Source: Cellulomonas wangsupingiae
Lineage (GTDB): Bacteria > Actinomycetota > Actinomycetes > Actinomycetales > Cellulomonadaceae
DNA: 64,000 nucleotides
Reading direction: 5' to 3'
NCBI RefSeq assembly: GCF_024508275.1
Contig: NZ_CP101989.1
Span: 2,294,001-2,358,000, forward strand
The notes under the pieces: model-generated
Told to the model about the DNA's origin: nothing
What the model saw: the letters and a program-made list of their open reading frames with translations, nothing else
Databases searched by the model: none
Position numbers and translations under genes: made by a program
Part shown: piece after piece, positions 32,226-41,677 of the stretch
How positions within the stretch are numbered: the stretch's first letter is position 1
Layout: each line of letters opens with the position of its first letter

Positions 32226-33967
32226 GCCGCCTCCTGCGCGCTCAGCTGGGAGTACACGATCTCCTGGTAGGTCTCGTTCGAGGCCAGCAGCTCGTCGTGG
32301 GTGCCGTCGCCGACCACCCGGCCCTCGTCGAGCACGAGGATCCGGTCGGCGTAGCGGATGGTGGCGACCCGCTGGGCCACCACGAGGACGGTCGCGTCAA
32401 GGGTCTCGGGTGCCAGGGCGGCGCGCAGCGCCGCGTCGGTCGCGTAGTCGAGCGCCGAGAACGAGTCGTCGAACAGGTAGATGCTGGGCCGACGGATCAG
32501 CGCCCGGGCGATCGCGAGCCGTTGCCGCTGCCCGCCCGACAGGTTCGTGCCGCCCTGCGCGACCGGCGCGTCGAGCCCGTCGGCCAGCGCCTCGACGAAC
32601 CCGCGGGCCTGGGCGACGTCGAGCGCGTGCCACAGCTCGTCGTCGGTTGCCTCCGGACGGCCGAACTCCAGGTTGCTGCGCACGGTGCCGGAGAAGAGGT
32701 ACGGACGCTGCGGCACGAGGCCGATGCGCCTGCCGAGCTCCACGGGGTCTGCGTCGCGCACGTCGACGCCGTCGACGAGGACCCGCCCGCCGGTCACGTC
32801 GTACAGCCGCGGGACGAGGTTCAGCAGGGTCGTCTTGCCCGCCCCGGTCGAGCCGATCACCGCCGTCGTCCGGCCCGGCTCGGCGACGAACGACACGTCC
32901 ATCAGCACGGGGTTCTCGGCACCCGGGTACCGGAACTCGACGTCGCGCAGCTCCAGGAGACCGGGCCGCGCCGCCGCGCCCGTCGGGAACGCCACGGGCT
33001 GCGTGGGCGCCACCACGGTGGTCGCCGTGTCCAGGACCTCTCCGATGCGGTCGGCGGAGACCATGGCGCGCGGCACCATCACCACCATCATCGAGCTCAT
33101 CATCACCGCCATGAGCACGAACATGATGTAGCTGAGGAACGCGATGAGAGAGCCGATCTGCATCTCCCCGGCGTCGACGCGCTGGGCGCCGAACCACACC
33201 ACCGACGTGCTGGACACGTTCATGACCAGCATGACGACGGGGAACATCAGCGCCATCAGCAGACCCGCCCGCAGCGACGCGGTGTACAGGTTCGTGTTGG
33301 CCACCTCGAACCGCGCCTGCTCCTGCCGCTCGCGGACGAACGCGCGGATGACGCGCACGCCGGACAGCTGCTCGCGCATGACGCGGTTGACGGCGTCGAT
33401 GCGCTGCTGCATCTGGCGGAACCACGGCACCATCCGCGAGACGATCAGCCCGATCACCACGGCCAGCACGGGCACGATCACGAGGAGCAGGCCGGACAGC
33501 GCGAGGTCCTCGCGCAACGACATCACCACGCCGCCGACCAGCATGAGCGGCGCCATGACGAGGAACACGAACGTCATGAAGACGACCATCTGCACCTGCT
33601 GGACGTCGTTCGTCGTGCGCGTGATGAGCGTGGGCGCCCCGAACCTGCCCATCTCCTGCTGGGAGAACGACTGCACCTGGTCGAAGAGCCGCGCGCGCAC
33701 GTCCCGCCCGAACGCCATCGCGGTCCGGGCCCCGAACCACACCGCCGCCACGGACGCGACGACCTGCACCAGGCTGACCACGAGCATCACCCCGCCGAGG
33801 CGCCAGATCGTGGCCGTGTCACCGCGGGCGACGCCGTCGTCGATGATGTCCGCGTTGAGGCTGGGGAGCCACAGCGTCGCGATCACCTGCACGAGCTGCA
33901 GGACGAGCACGGCGGCGACGGACGCCTGGTAGGGCTGCAGGTACTCCCGGAGGAGGCGCGTGAGCAT
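32222..33967 (-). CDS. Heterodimeric ABC exporter, degenerate-ATP-site subunit
   Basis: 581 residues with six helices and an NBD. Walker A is IGSTGAGKTT and the signature a canonical NLSGGQRQR. Walker B reads IYLFDDSFSALD (Asp in place of the catalytic Glu), and the H-loop reads VVAQRVATI (Gln in place of His). This double substitution marks the degenerate site of TM287-like heterodimers, where ATP binds but is hardly hydrolysed. First gene of the pair. Membrane location; exporter polarity. Confidence 0.93.
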   Translation of the reverse strand: MLTRLLREYLQPYQASVAAVLVLQLVQVIATLWLPSLNADIIDDGVARGDTATIWRLGGVMLVVSLVQVVASVAAVWFGARTAMAFGRDVRARLFDQVQSFSQQEMGRFGAPTLITRTTNDVQQVQMVVFMTFVFLVMAPLMLVGGVVMSLREDLALSGLLLVIVPVLAVVIGLIVSRMVPWFRQMQQRIDAVNRVMREQLSGVRVIRAFVRERQEQARFEVANTNLYTASLRAGLLMALMFPVVMLVMNVSSTSVVWFGAQRVDAGEMQIGSLIAFLSYIMFVLMAVMMSSMMVVMVPRAMVSADRIGEVLDTATTVVAPTQPVAFPTGAAARPGLLELRDVEFRYPGAENPVLMDVSFVAEPGRTTAVIGSTGAGKTTLLNLVPRLYDVTGGRVLVDGVDVRDADPVELGRRIGLVPQRPYLFSGTVRSNLEFGRPEATDDELWHALDVAQARGFVEALADGLDAPVAQGGTNLSGGQRQRLAIARALIRRPSIYLFDDSFSALDYATDAALRAALAPETLDATVLVVAQRVATIRYADRILVLDEGRVVGDGTHDELLASNETYQEIVYSQLSAQEAA

Positions 33968-34107
33968 GGGCCGAGCCCTTCCGTGGACGACGGGCACCCC
34001 GGCGACGGTCGGCCGGCTCCGCTGCGGGCCGGCCCCAGGGGCAGCAGGTACACGATGCCCCGCCGACCGGCGCAGTGCACCACGATTCCGCGCTGGGCGG
34101 ACAGCAC

Positions 34108-34140
34108 GACGCCGGCGCCCCGGGACGGGGCACCGGCGTC
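34108..34140 (-). terminator. Terminator after the SPFH gene
   Basis: GACGCCGGCGCCCCG pairs with CGGGGCACCGGCGTC around GGA (14 of 15 Watson-Crick, one G-U). It lies 19 bases past the SPFH stop on the minus strand. Confidence 0.65.
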
Positions 34141-34158
34141 GGTGCGTCGAGCGGCCGG

Positions 34159-35370
34159 TCAGCCGGCGGGCTGCACCGGCGGCTGCGGGTCGTCCTGCGG
34201 CGGTGCGTCGGACGGCGGCACCTGCGGGGCCGTCGCCGGCGAGCCGTAGGTGGGCCGCGGCGCCACACCGGGGCCGGGGCGCTGCCCGCGCTCGGCCGAC
34301 GGGTCGAACGGCACGCCGGACAGCGTGCCCGCGCTCGTCGCGTCGGCCGTCGCGGCGGCCGACTCGCGCCGGGCCTCGGCCAGTGCCTCGCCCGGGTCGG
34401 TCAGCGACACGGGCGGCAGGTCGCCCTCGGCGATGGGCGAGCTGCCCGCGGGCCGCGTCGGGTAGCTCCCGCCGTCCCCGTCGCCCTGGAAGCCCTTGGA
34501 CAGCCAGCCCAGCGCACCGCTGAGCTCGGCCGGCAGGAACCACATCTTGTTCGACGGGCTCGACGCGATCTTCGGCAGCGTCTGCAGGTACTGGTACGCG
34601 AGCAGCTTGGGGTCGGCGTCACCGCGGTGGACGGCGTCGAAGACCTGGAGGATCGCGCGCGCCTCACCCTCGGCCCGCAGGATCGCGGACTGCGCCTCAC
34701 CCTCGGCCCGCAGGATCGCCGACTGCTTCTCGCCCTCGGCGGTGAGGATCGCCGACTGCTTGACGCCCTCGGCCGTGAGGATGGCCGCACGACGGTCGCG
34801 CTCGGCGCGCATCTGCTGCTCCATCGAGCCCTGCACCGAGGCGGGCGGGTCGATCGCCTTGAGCTCGACGCGGTTGACGCGGATGCCCCACTTGCCGGTC
34901 GCCTCGTCGAGGACGCCGCGCAGCTGCCCGTTGATCTGGTCGCGGCTCGTCAGCGTCTGCTCGAGGTCCATCGAGCCGATGACGTTGCGCAGCGTGGTCA
35001 CCGTCAGCTGCTCGATGCCGGTGATGTAGTTCGCGATCTCGTAGACCGCGTCCTTCGGCGACGTCACCTGGAAGTAGATGACCGTGTCGATGCTGACCAC
35101 GAGGTTGTCGGACGTGATGACCGGCTGCGGGGGGAACGACACGACCTGCTCGCGCAGGTCGACGCTCGCGCGCGGACGGTCGATGAACGGGATCAGCAGG
35201 TGCAGACCGGCGTCCAGCGTCTTGTGGTACCGCCCGAGCCGCTCGACGATGATCGCGACCGCCTGCGGCACGATCCGCACCGCGCGCACCAGGGCGACGA
35301 CGACGAAGACCAGGACGAGGACGAGGACGACGATCAGCGCGATCTGGCCGGCACCGGGGCCGTCGTTCAT
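34159..35370 (-). CDS. SPFH/stomatin-family membrane protein (QmcA-like)
   Basis: 403 residues. One N-terminal membrane helix (IALIVVLVLVLVFVVVALV), then an SPFH domain (ERLGRYHKTLDAGLHLLIPF ... DVEPK-like VSIDTVIYFQVTSPKDAVYE) and a coiled coil with four tandem 11-residue units of the form SAILxAEGExQ (about residues 190-235; 33-bp repeats in the DNA, 34655-34795). The tail is disordered and Pro/Gly-rich. QmcA/stomatins form membrane rings that organise lipids and proteases. Paired with NfeD immediately upstream, the canonical association. Confidence 0.93.
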   Translation of the reverse strand: MNDGPGAGQIALIVVLVLVLVFVVVALVRAVRIVPQAVAIIVERLGRYHKTLDAGLHLLIPFIDRPRASVDLREQVVSFPPQPVITSDNLVVSIDTVIYFQVTSPKDAVYEIANYITGIEQLTVTTLRNVIGSMDLEQTLTSRDQINGQLRGVLDEATGKWGIRVNRVELKAIDPPASVQGSMEQQMRAERDRRAAILTAEGVKQSAILTAEGEKQSAILRAEGEAQSAILRAEGEARAILQVFDAVHRGDADPKLLAYQYLQTLPKIASSPSNKMWFLPAELSGALGWLSKGFQGDGDGGSYPTRPAGSSPIAEGDLPPVSLTDPGEALAEARRESAAATADATSAGTLSGVPFDPSAERGQRPGPGVAPRPTYGSPATAPQVPPSDAPPQDDPQPPVQPAG

Positions 35371-35448
35371 GGGACCTCCGCAGGTTCTGCCGCCCCGACC
35401 GGGACGACGTCGGTGACCCGGGGCCGGGTCGCTGTCTCGGACGAGGGG

Positions 35449-35922
35449 TCAGGCGGGCGCGACGCCCGGAGCAGCCGTGTCGCCGCTGGCCGTCGCGGGC
35501 AGAGGGCTGACGACGGCCGTCGCCCCGTCGATCTTGGTGACCGTCACCGTGGCACCGGCGGGCAGGGACCCGCCGTCGGCGGTGCGCGCGCTCCACACCT
35601 CACCCGCGAGCTTCACGCGGCCCGTCGTGCCGTCCACCGTCGCGACGACGACGGCCGACCGGCCGACGAGAGCGGCGGCGTTGGTCTCGGTCAGGGTCAC
35701 CCGGCCCTTGAGGTGGCGCAGCAGCCAGGGCCGCAGCAGCACGAGCAGCGCCGTCGACGTCAGCGCCGCGACGAGGATCTGCACCGCCACGGGCGCACCG
35801 AGCGCGTACGCCAGCGCCCCGGCCAGCGCGCCGCCCGCGAACATGATCAGGACGAGGTCCAGCGAGAGCATCTCGAGGATGCCCAGCGTCAGTGCGCCAC
35901 CGACCCACCAGAGCCATCCCAT
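35449..35922 (-). CDS. NfeD-family membrane protein
   Basis: 157 residues. It has two to three helices (WVGGALTLGILEMLSLDLVLIMFAGGALAG and VQILVAALTSTALLVLLR) and a C-terminal OB fold (LVGRSAVVVATVDGTTGRVKLAGEVWSA). This short form pairs with SPFH proteins, here the gene 79 bases downstream in the same operon. The Cys-free OB domain may contact the SPFH ring. Ends with a Pro/Ala tail. Confidence 0.93.
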   Translation of the reverse strand: MGWLWWVGGALTLGILEMLSLDLVLIMFAGGALAGALAYALGAPVAVQILVAALTSTALLVLLRPWLLRHLKGRVTLTETNAAALVGRSAVVVATVDGTTGRVKLAGEVWSARTADGGSLPAGATVTVTKIDGATAVVSPLPATASGDTAAPGVAPA

Positions 35923-36010
35923 CGCACTGCACCTCCGCCGGTCGCCGTCGTCCCTGGTCAGATCCTAGTTGATGGCTCCGTCCCCGGCGGATCGGCCCGA
36001 GGAACGTCCC

Positions 36011-36805
36011 TCAGCGGGCGTCGCGGTGCGCGTGCGCGGCCCAGCGGCCGTCGGCACGGTCCAGGCGCAGCGGGACGTCGAAGGTCCCCGACAGGTTCTC
36101 CGCGGTCAGGACCTCCTCGATGGGCCCCGCGGCGAACGCCCGTCCCGCTCGCAGCAGCAGCAGGTGGGTGAACCCCGGGGGGATCTCCTCCACGTGGTGG
36201 GTCACCAGCACCAGCGCCGGCGAGCGGCGGTCGTGGGCCAGCTCCGCCAGGGCACCGACGAGCTCCTCGCGCCCCCCGAGGTCGAGGCCCGCCGCGGGCT
36301 CGTCGAGGAGGAGCAGCTCGGGGTCGCTCATGAGCGACCGCGCGATCTGCACGCGCTTGCGCTCCCCCTCCGACAGCGTGCCGAACCACCGCTCGGCGAG
36401 GTGCGCGACCCCGAACGCCGCGAGCAGGTCCGCTGCGCGCGACTCGTCGACCGACTCGTACGACTCGCGCCAGCGCCCGGTCACGCCGTAGGCCGCCGTG
36501 AGCACGACGTCGCGCACGGTCTCCCCCGAGGGGATCCGGTCGGCGAGCGCGGCGCTCGCGAACCCGATCCGCGGACGCAGCTCGAACACGTCCGTCGCAC
36601 CGAGCCGCTCACCGAGCAGCGAGGCGGTCCCGGAGGTCGGGTGCATGCGACCGGACGCCACCTGCAGCAGGGTCGTCTTGCCCGCGCCGTTGCGTCCCAG
36701 CACGACCCAGCGGTCGCCCTCCTGCACCCGCCACGAGAGCGACTCCAGGATCGTCGTCGTCCCTCGGCGGATCGTCACGTCCTGCAGGTCGAGCACGTCG
36801 GTCAT
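36011..36805 (-). CDS. ABC transporter ATP-binding protein
   Basis: 264 residues. Walker A LGRNGAGKTT, signature LSEGERKR, Walker B ELLLLDEPAAGLDL and H-loop VTHHVEEI. The C-terminal part (ENLSGTFDVPLRLDRADGRW) resembles the ModF/YlmA-type (cytosolic ATPase) subfamily. No permease is adjacent. ATG 36805 follows a TAGTGT box (36814-36819, minus strand) by eight bases; GTG 36817 falls inside that box and is unlikely. Confidence 0.9.
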   Translation of the reverse strand: MTDVLDLQDVTIRRGTTTILESLSWRVQEGDRWVVLGRNGAGKTTLLQVASGRMHPTSGTASLLGERLGATDVFELRPRIGFASAALADRIPSGETVRDVVLTAAYGVTGRWRESYESVDESRAADLLAAFGVAHLAERWFGTLSEGERKRVQIARSLMSDPELLLLDEPAAGLDLGGREELVGALAELAHDRRSPALVLVTHHVEEIPPGFTHLLLLRAGRAFAAGPIEEVLTAENLSGTFDVPLRLDRADGRWAAHAHRDAR

Positions 36806-36841
36806 GTGCACAGACACTAACGGCCGCGGGCCGCGACAGTG

Positions 36842-36871
36842 CCCGGACGGGCCGCTGCGGGCCCGTCCGGG
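36842..36871 (-). terminator. Terminator after the GNAT gene
   Basis: CCCGGACGGGCC (36842-36853) and GGCCCGTCCGGG (36860-36871), perfect arms around GCTGCG, just past the stop of the minus-strand GNAT gene. Confidence 0.7.
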
Positions 36872-36878
36872 ACGGACG

Positions 36879-37904
36879 TCACAGCTCGATCGTCAGCATC
36901 GTCGAGGAGTGCGCGACCTCGTAGCCGAGCGCGGCGTACAGGCCGTGCGCCCCGGACGGGTTCTCGGTGTCGACCTCGAGCTCGGCGTACGCCATGCCGT
37001 CCGCCTGGTAGGCACGCATCACCGTCGCGAGCAGCGCCACAGCCACCCGACGGCCGCGCCACTCGCGCCGGACCCCGAGCAGCTCGGTGTAGCCCGACGG
37101 GTAGCCGGCGGCCGGCCAGTCCTCCTCGTACCGGCCCGACACCGCGTAGGCGACGACGTGGTCCGCGTCGTCGAGCGCCACGAAGGACCACGCGGGCGCG
37201 AACATCGCGCGTGCGGCACGCCACTGCTCCGGTGTGCGCGGCTCGGACCCCCAGTGGTCGGCGAAGACCTCGTTGTGGGCCAGGCGCACGGCGTCGTCGA
37301 GCTCGGACGACCACGGCACCACGCGCAGTCCCTCGATCCGCGGGACGTCGGGCAGCGGCGCGTCGAGCGGGCGCCGCATGTGCGTGTAGTAGCGGATGGG
37401 TGCGAAACCCGCGGCCTCGAACACGCACGCCACCTCGGGGACCGAGTCGTCGGCGTACGTCGCGATACGCGCGGGCAGCTCCTTGCCCGACGCCGCGAGC
37501 AGCTGACGCGCACGCGCCTGCGACCAGGCCACGAGGGCGGCGCCGATCCCGCGCCCACGCCACGCGGGGTCGACCGTGCCGCTGACGAACGCGCGGACCA
37601 CGCGCTCGTCACCGGGCGCGGTGTCGACGTGGGCGTACGCCCGCGGCGTGCCGTCGGCGTCGACCCCGACGAGCGTGTCGAGCGAGAGGTCCCGCCACTG
37701 GCCCGCGAGCTCCTCGGCCACCTCGGCGACCGAGGTGCGGTACGGCAGGCCGTCGGCCTCCTCCGAGCGGACGTTCAGCGCGGCCAGCGCCGCCGCGTCC
37801 TGCAAGGTCGCGGGGCGCCACGTCAGCCCGAGCCCGGGGTCGGGGACCGGGACCTGCGCGGGGGGTGCGGCGCGGACGGCCAGGGGTGTGGTCGTGTCGG
37901 TCAT
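36879..37904 (-). CDS. Two-domain GNAT acetyltransferase
   Basis: 341 residues with two GNAT folds. The first has motif A VDPAWRGRGIGAALVAWSQ (about 115-133) and the second GVRREWRGRRVAVALLATVM (about 275-295); the latter is followed by VDTENPSGAHGLYAALGYE, typical of MshD (mycothiol synthase)-like double GNATs. The first motif is the better kept (R/Q-x-x-G-x-G); the second lacks the usual Gly pair (GRRVA), so it may bind acetyl-CoA poorly. Substrate unknown. Confidence 0.85.
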   Translation of the reverse strand: MTDTTTPLAVRAAPPAQVPVPDPGLGLTWRPATLQDAAALAALNVRSEEADGLPYRTSVAEVAEELAGQWRDLSLDTLVGVDADGTPRAYAHVDTAPGDERVVRAFVSGTVDPAWRGRGIGAALVAWSQARARQLLAASGKELPARIATYADDSVPEVACVFEAAGFAPIRYYTHMRRPLDAPLPDVPRIEGLRVVPWSSELDDAVRLAHNEVFADHWGSEPRTPEQWRAARAMFAPAWSFVALDDADHVVAYAVSGRYEEDWPAAGYPSGYTELLGVRREWRGRRVAVALLATVMRAYQADGMAYAELEVDTENPSGAHGLYAALGYEVAHSSTMLTIEL

Positions 37905-37975
37905 GGTCGCCAGCGTCGCGCGGAACCGCGGCCGTGGTCCACCGTTATGTGCGTCGCACACCGCACCCGGCGCGC

Positions 37976-40117
37976 TCAGGCGTCGATGCGGGACTGGTCC
38001 AGGGCGTGCGCGTTCGCGACGATGAAGTCCTTGCGCGGCGCCACGTCCGAGCCCATGAGGAGCTCGAACACCTTCTCCACCTGGGCCGCCGCCTGCTCGG
38101 CCTCGCCGATCCTCACACGCCGCAGCGTGCGGTGCCGCGGGTCCATGGTCGTCTCCGCCAGCTGGTCGGCGTCCATCTCGCCGAGGCCCTTGTAGCGCTG
38201 GATGTCGTCCTTGTAGCGCTTGCCGGAGCGGTCCAGCTTCTTGAGGGTCGCCGTGAGCTCCGCCTCGGAGTAGGTGTACAGGTACTCGTTCTTGCGGGAG
38301 CCCGCACCGATCACCTCGATGCGGTGCAGCGGCGGCACGGCGGCGTAGACGCGCCCGTCCTCCACCAGCGGTCGCATGTACCGGAAGAACAGCGTCAGCA
38401 GCAGCGTGCGGATGTGCGCGCCGTCGACGTCGGCGTCCGTCATCAGCACGACCTTGCCGTAACGGGCGGCCTCGAGGTCGAACGTGCGCCCCGAGCCCGC
38501 GCCGATGACCTGGATGATCGAGGCGCACTCGGCGTTCTTGAGCATGTCGCCGACCGACGCCTTCTGGACGTTGAGGATCTTGCCGCGGATCGGCAGCAGC
38601 GCCTGGAAGTCGGAGCTGCGCGCGAGCTTGGCGGTACCCAGCGCGCTGTCGCCCTCGACGATGAACAGCTCGCTGCGCGCGACGTCGTCGATGCGGCAGT
38701 CGGCCAGCTTGGCCGGCAGCGACGACGACTCGAGCGCGTTCTTGCGGCGCGAGATCTCCTTCTGCTTGCGCGCCGACACGCGCGCCCGCATCTCCCCCAC
38801 GACCTTGTCGAGCAGCAGCGCCGAGTGCGCCTTGTGCTCGCGCTTCGAGGACCCGAACAGCGCCGTGAGCTCCTGCTCGACGACGCGCGCGACGATGCCC
38901 CGGACCGGCCCGGTGCCCAGGACCTCCTTGGTCTGCCCCTCGAACTGCGGCTCCGCCAGCCGCACGGTCACGACGGCCGTGAGACCGGCGAGCACGTCCT
39001 CCTTCTCGACGCGCTCGGACGAGGAGTCCTTCGCGGAGATCTTCAGGCGACGCGCGTTCGCGGCCACCTGCGCCCGGACCGTCTTGAGCAGCCCCGCCTC
39101 GAAGCCGGCCAGGTGCGTCCCGCCCTTCGGCGTCGCGATGATGTTGACGAAGCTGCGCACCTCCGTCGCGTACCCCGTGCCCCAGCGCACCGCGACGTCG
39201 ACCTCGCAGCGCCGCGAGACCTCCTGCGGGCTCATGTGGCCGCGGTCGTCGAGCACGGGGACGGTCTCGGTGAACGTCCCCTCGCCCGTGAGGTGCCACG
39301 TGTCGGTCACGGCGGCGTCGGGCGAGAGGTGGTCGACGAAGTCGACGACCCCACCGGTGTGCAGGAACGTCTCCTCGTGCGGGCCGTGCTCCCCCGGCGT
39401 CCCGGGGACCCGGCGCTCGTCACGCACGGTGATCGCGAGGCCCGGCACCAGGAAGCTCGTCTGGCGCGCCCGCGTGACGAGCTCGTCGTAGGAGAAGACC
39501 GCCGTCTTGGGGAAGATCTGGCGGTCCGCCCAGTAGCGCACGCGGGTGCCGGTGACGCCCTTGGCGACCTTGCCGACGACCGCGAGCTCGGACCCCTGCA
39601 CGAACGGCTCGAACGGCGACTCCGGGCTCACGCCCGCGCTGTCGTCGAACGTGCCCGGCTCGCCGCGGTGGAACGTCATGCGGTACGTCCGGCCGCCACG
39701 GTCGACCTCGACGTCGAGACGCGCGGACAGCGCGTTGACCACGGACGCCCCCACGCCGTGCAGGCCACCCGACGCCGCGTACGACCCACCCCCGAACTTG
39801 CCCCCGGCGTGCAGCTTGGTGAGCACGACCTCGACGCCCGTCAGGCCGGTCTTCGGCTCCACGTCCACGGGGATGCCGCGCCCGTTGTCGCGCACCTCGA
39901 CGGACGAGTCGGCGTGCAGCACGACCTCGATGCGGTCGCCGTGCCCACCGAGCGCCTCGTCGACGGAGTTGTCGATGATCTCCCACAGGCAGTGCATGAG
40001 CCCGCGGCTGTCGGTGGTGCCGATGTACATGCCGGGCCGCTTGCGCACGGCCTCGAGGCCCTCGAGCACCGACAGGTGCCGCGCGGTGTACCCGGACTGG
40101 GCGGAGGTCGTCGTCAC
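37976..40117 (-). CDS. parE: DNA topoisomerase IV subunit B (ParE-type)
   Basis: 713 residues. GHKL ATPase motifs are EIIDNSVDEALGG, VRDNGRGIPV and GGLHGVGASVVNALS; the QTK-loop-like region is near TKGGTHLAGFE-equivalent GGTHLAGF. The TOPRIM domain has EGDSALGTAK and DADVDGAHIRTLLLT, and the C-terminus has RYKGLGEMDADQL. With ParC it would decatenate daughter chromosomes. No parC is in the window. The neighbourhood (small DUF7455 protein and sigma factor) supports ParE over the replication-origin gyrB. GTG start seven bases from a TACGAT box. Confidence 0.9.
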   Translation of the reverse strand: MTTTSAQSGYTARHLSVLEGLEAVRKRPGMYIGTTDSRGLMHCLWEIIDNSVDEALGGHGDRIEVVLHADSSVEVRDNGRGIPVDVEPKTGLTGVEVVLTKLHAGGKFGGGSYAASGGLHGVGASVVNALSARLDVEVDRGGRTYRMTFHRGEPGTFDDSAGVSPESPFEPFVQGSELAVVGKVAKGVTGTRVRYWADRQIFPKTAVFSYDELVTRARQTSFLVPGLAITVRDERRVPGTPGEHGPHEETFLHTGGVVDFVDHLSPDAAVTDTWHLTGEGTFTETVPVLDDRGHMSPQEVSRRCEVDVAVRWGTGYATEVRSFVNIIATPKGGTHLAGFEAGLLKTVRAQVAANARRLKISAKDSSSERVEKEDVLAGLTAVVTVRLAEPQFEGQTKEVLGTGPVRGIVARVVEQELTALFGSSKREHKAHSALLLDKVVGEMRARVSARKQKEISRRKNALESSSLPAKLADCRIDDVARSELFIVEGDSALGTAKLARSSDFQALLPIRGKILNVQKASVGDMLKNAECASIIQVIGAGSGRTFDLEAARYGKVVLMTDADVDGAHIRTLLLTLFFRYMRPLVEDGRVYAAVPPLHRIEVIGAGSRKNEYLYTYSEAELTATLKKLDRSGKRYKDDIQRYKGLGEMDADQLAETTMDPRHRTLRRVRIGEAEQAAAQVEKVFELLMGSDVAPRKDFIVANAHALDQSRIDA

Positions 40118-40280
40118 GGCGCCGATCGTAGACCGGGAGCGACGTGTGCCCGCCCCGCCGTGCCGGACCGGCGCCCGCGGACGTCATGTCACGATCTTGT
40201 ACGCAGACAGCGAACCGACCGCTCCTGATGGTATGGATCGGCGGACCGGATGGTTGTATGGAGATGTGACAGGGACGACG

Positions 40281-40496
40281 ATGGAATCCAGGACCCCGCT
40301 GACGGCTGCCGACCGCTGCGACCGCTGCAACGCGCAGGCCTACGTCCGCGTCGTGCTCCCCGTCGGTGAGCTGCTGTTCTGCGCGCACCACGCGCGCGAG
40401 CACGCACCCAAGTTCGCCGCGGTCGCGACGCACGTCCAGGACGAGACGGACCGGCTGCTCGCCGAGCACGGCGCCGGCCCGGGCGCAGCCGGCTGA
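40281..40496 (+). CDS. Small DUF7455-like CxxC protein
   Basis: 71 residues. LTAADRCDRCNAQAYVRVVL carries a CxxC, and ELLFCAHHAREH a Cys-x-His-His, together a likely zinc-binding knuckle. The family is conserved in actinobacteria near parE and the principal sigma factor; function unknown. GTG 40266 would add five residues. It diverges from parE and ends before a strong terminator. Confidence 0.82.
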   Translation: MESRTPLTAADRCDRCNAQAYVRVVLPVGELLFCAHHAREHAPKFAAVATHVQDETDRLLAEHGAGPGAAG

Positions 40497-40520
40497 CGAG
40501 CGCTCCGCACCACGAGCCAC

Positions 40521-40550
40521 GAAGGCCCCGGACCACGGTCCGGGGCCTTC
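40521..40550. terminator. Bidirectional terminator
   Basis: GAAGGCCCCGGAC (40521-40533) and GTCCGGGGCCTTC (40538-40550), perfect 13-bp arms around CACG. It lies between the convergent DUF7455 and secreted-protein genes, so it can serve both. Confidence 0.9.
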
Positions 40551-40582
40551 GTCGTCCGTCCGGCAGCGACCGCCGGGCCGGG

Positions 40583-41554
40583 TCAGGGGTACGGGTACGA
40601 CCCGCACTCGTTGAGGTCGCAGATGACGCCGGTGCGCAGCACCTGGTCGCCGGCCTGGCCGATGGCGTAGGAGCTCCAGCCAAAGCCCGTTCCGAGACGG
40701 AGGGTCGCGGTCGACGGGCGATAGGCCCCGTGCCCGGCGTCCACCTGGGCGACGCTGTCGTGGAGGATCCGGACCGGGGCGACCGGCTGGTCCCCGACCG
40801 CCCCGGTGATGACCGGGACGATCTGCCCGTCGACGTCGCGGAAGGTGGAGAACGTCGCGGTCGACGGGCGGTAGACGTCGAGCTGGAGGGGCAAGCCGAT
40901 CCTGCTGCTGCCCTCGCCACCGAGCGGGACGTCTTCCGGGGCCCCGAACGTCCGGGTGCCCTGCGCGATGGTCGACGTCCGGTCGGTCTGCAGGTACCAG
41001 GTGGTGCCGCGCTTGACCCCCAGGTCGGACAGTCCGTCGCCGTCCCAGTCCCCGACGAACGGCTGGTCACCCGGGCTGCCGAAACGCCGGCTCTCGGCCG
41101 CGGTGCTGCCGAACTCCGTGCCGCTGAAGAACCACTCACCGGTGGAGGGGCGGAAGACGCCAGGGGTCGCGTAGGTCTTGCCGTTCACGCCCCACGTCCC
41201 GATCACACCGATGTCACCCTCGTTGCCGAAGATGAAGCAGAACGACGCCGCTCCGACGTTCGGCGAGGGCGAGGCCTGCCCCGCACCGACGACGTACCAG
41301 ACCTGCCCCCGCTTGAAGTAGTACAGGTGCGCGTTGGGTTCCCGGGTGCGGTGGGACTGGTCCGCCGAGCACGCCGCGATCTCGGCCTGCGTCGCGGACG
41401 TCGTCAGACCCGTCAGCGGGAACGGCGCGGACGGCGCCGGCGCTGCCTGGGCCGACCCACCGCCGACCAGGTCAGCCGTGGCCAACCCGGCGACGAGAGC
41501 GAACGCGAGCGCGGCAGCGCCCCACGGGAGGCGACGACGGCGGGAGCTGGTCAT
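40583..41554 (-). CDS. Secreted FG-GAP/VCBS-like repeat protein
   Basis: 323 residues. Sec signal peptide (basic RRRR, hydrophobic AALAFALVAGLATA, cleavage near AQA-AP at about residue 37). After it come at least three propeller-like repeats built on 'GVFRPSTGEW / GDWDGDGLSDLGVKR', 'LDVYRPSTATF' and 'GAYRPSTATLRLG'. DWDGDGLSD is a Ca2+-binding loop of FG-GAP/VCBS repeats. Probably an extracellular adhesion or scaffolding protein. Function unknown. Confidence 0.8.
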   Translation of the reverse strand: MTSSRRRRLPWGAAALAFALVAGLATADLVGGGSAQAAPAPSAPFPLTGLTTSATQAEIAACSADQSHRTREPNAHLYYFKRGQVWYVVGAGQASPSPNVGAASFCFIFGNEGDIGVIGTWGVNGKTYATPGVFRPSTGEWFFSGTEFGSTAAESRRFGSPGDQPFVGDWDGDGLSDLGVKRGTTWYLQTDRTSTIAQGTRTFGAPEDVPLGGEGSSRIGLPLQLDVYRPSTATFSTFRDVDGQIVPVITGAVGDQPVAPVRILHDSVAQVDAGHGAYRPSTATLRLGTGFGWSSYAIGQAGDQVLRTGVICDLNECGSYPYP

Positions 41555-41677
41555 GCCGCGCAGGCTAGTACAGGCGGCCGCCCACCGGGCGGGAACTGCC
41601 CCGTCGGGCCGGGTGATCCCGCGGTAGCCGGACCGCCCGGTCCGCGCCTCGTCGTGCTCCCTCCGCGACGGCCGGGC

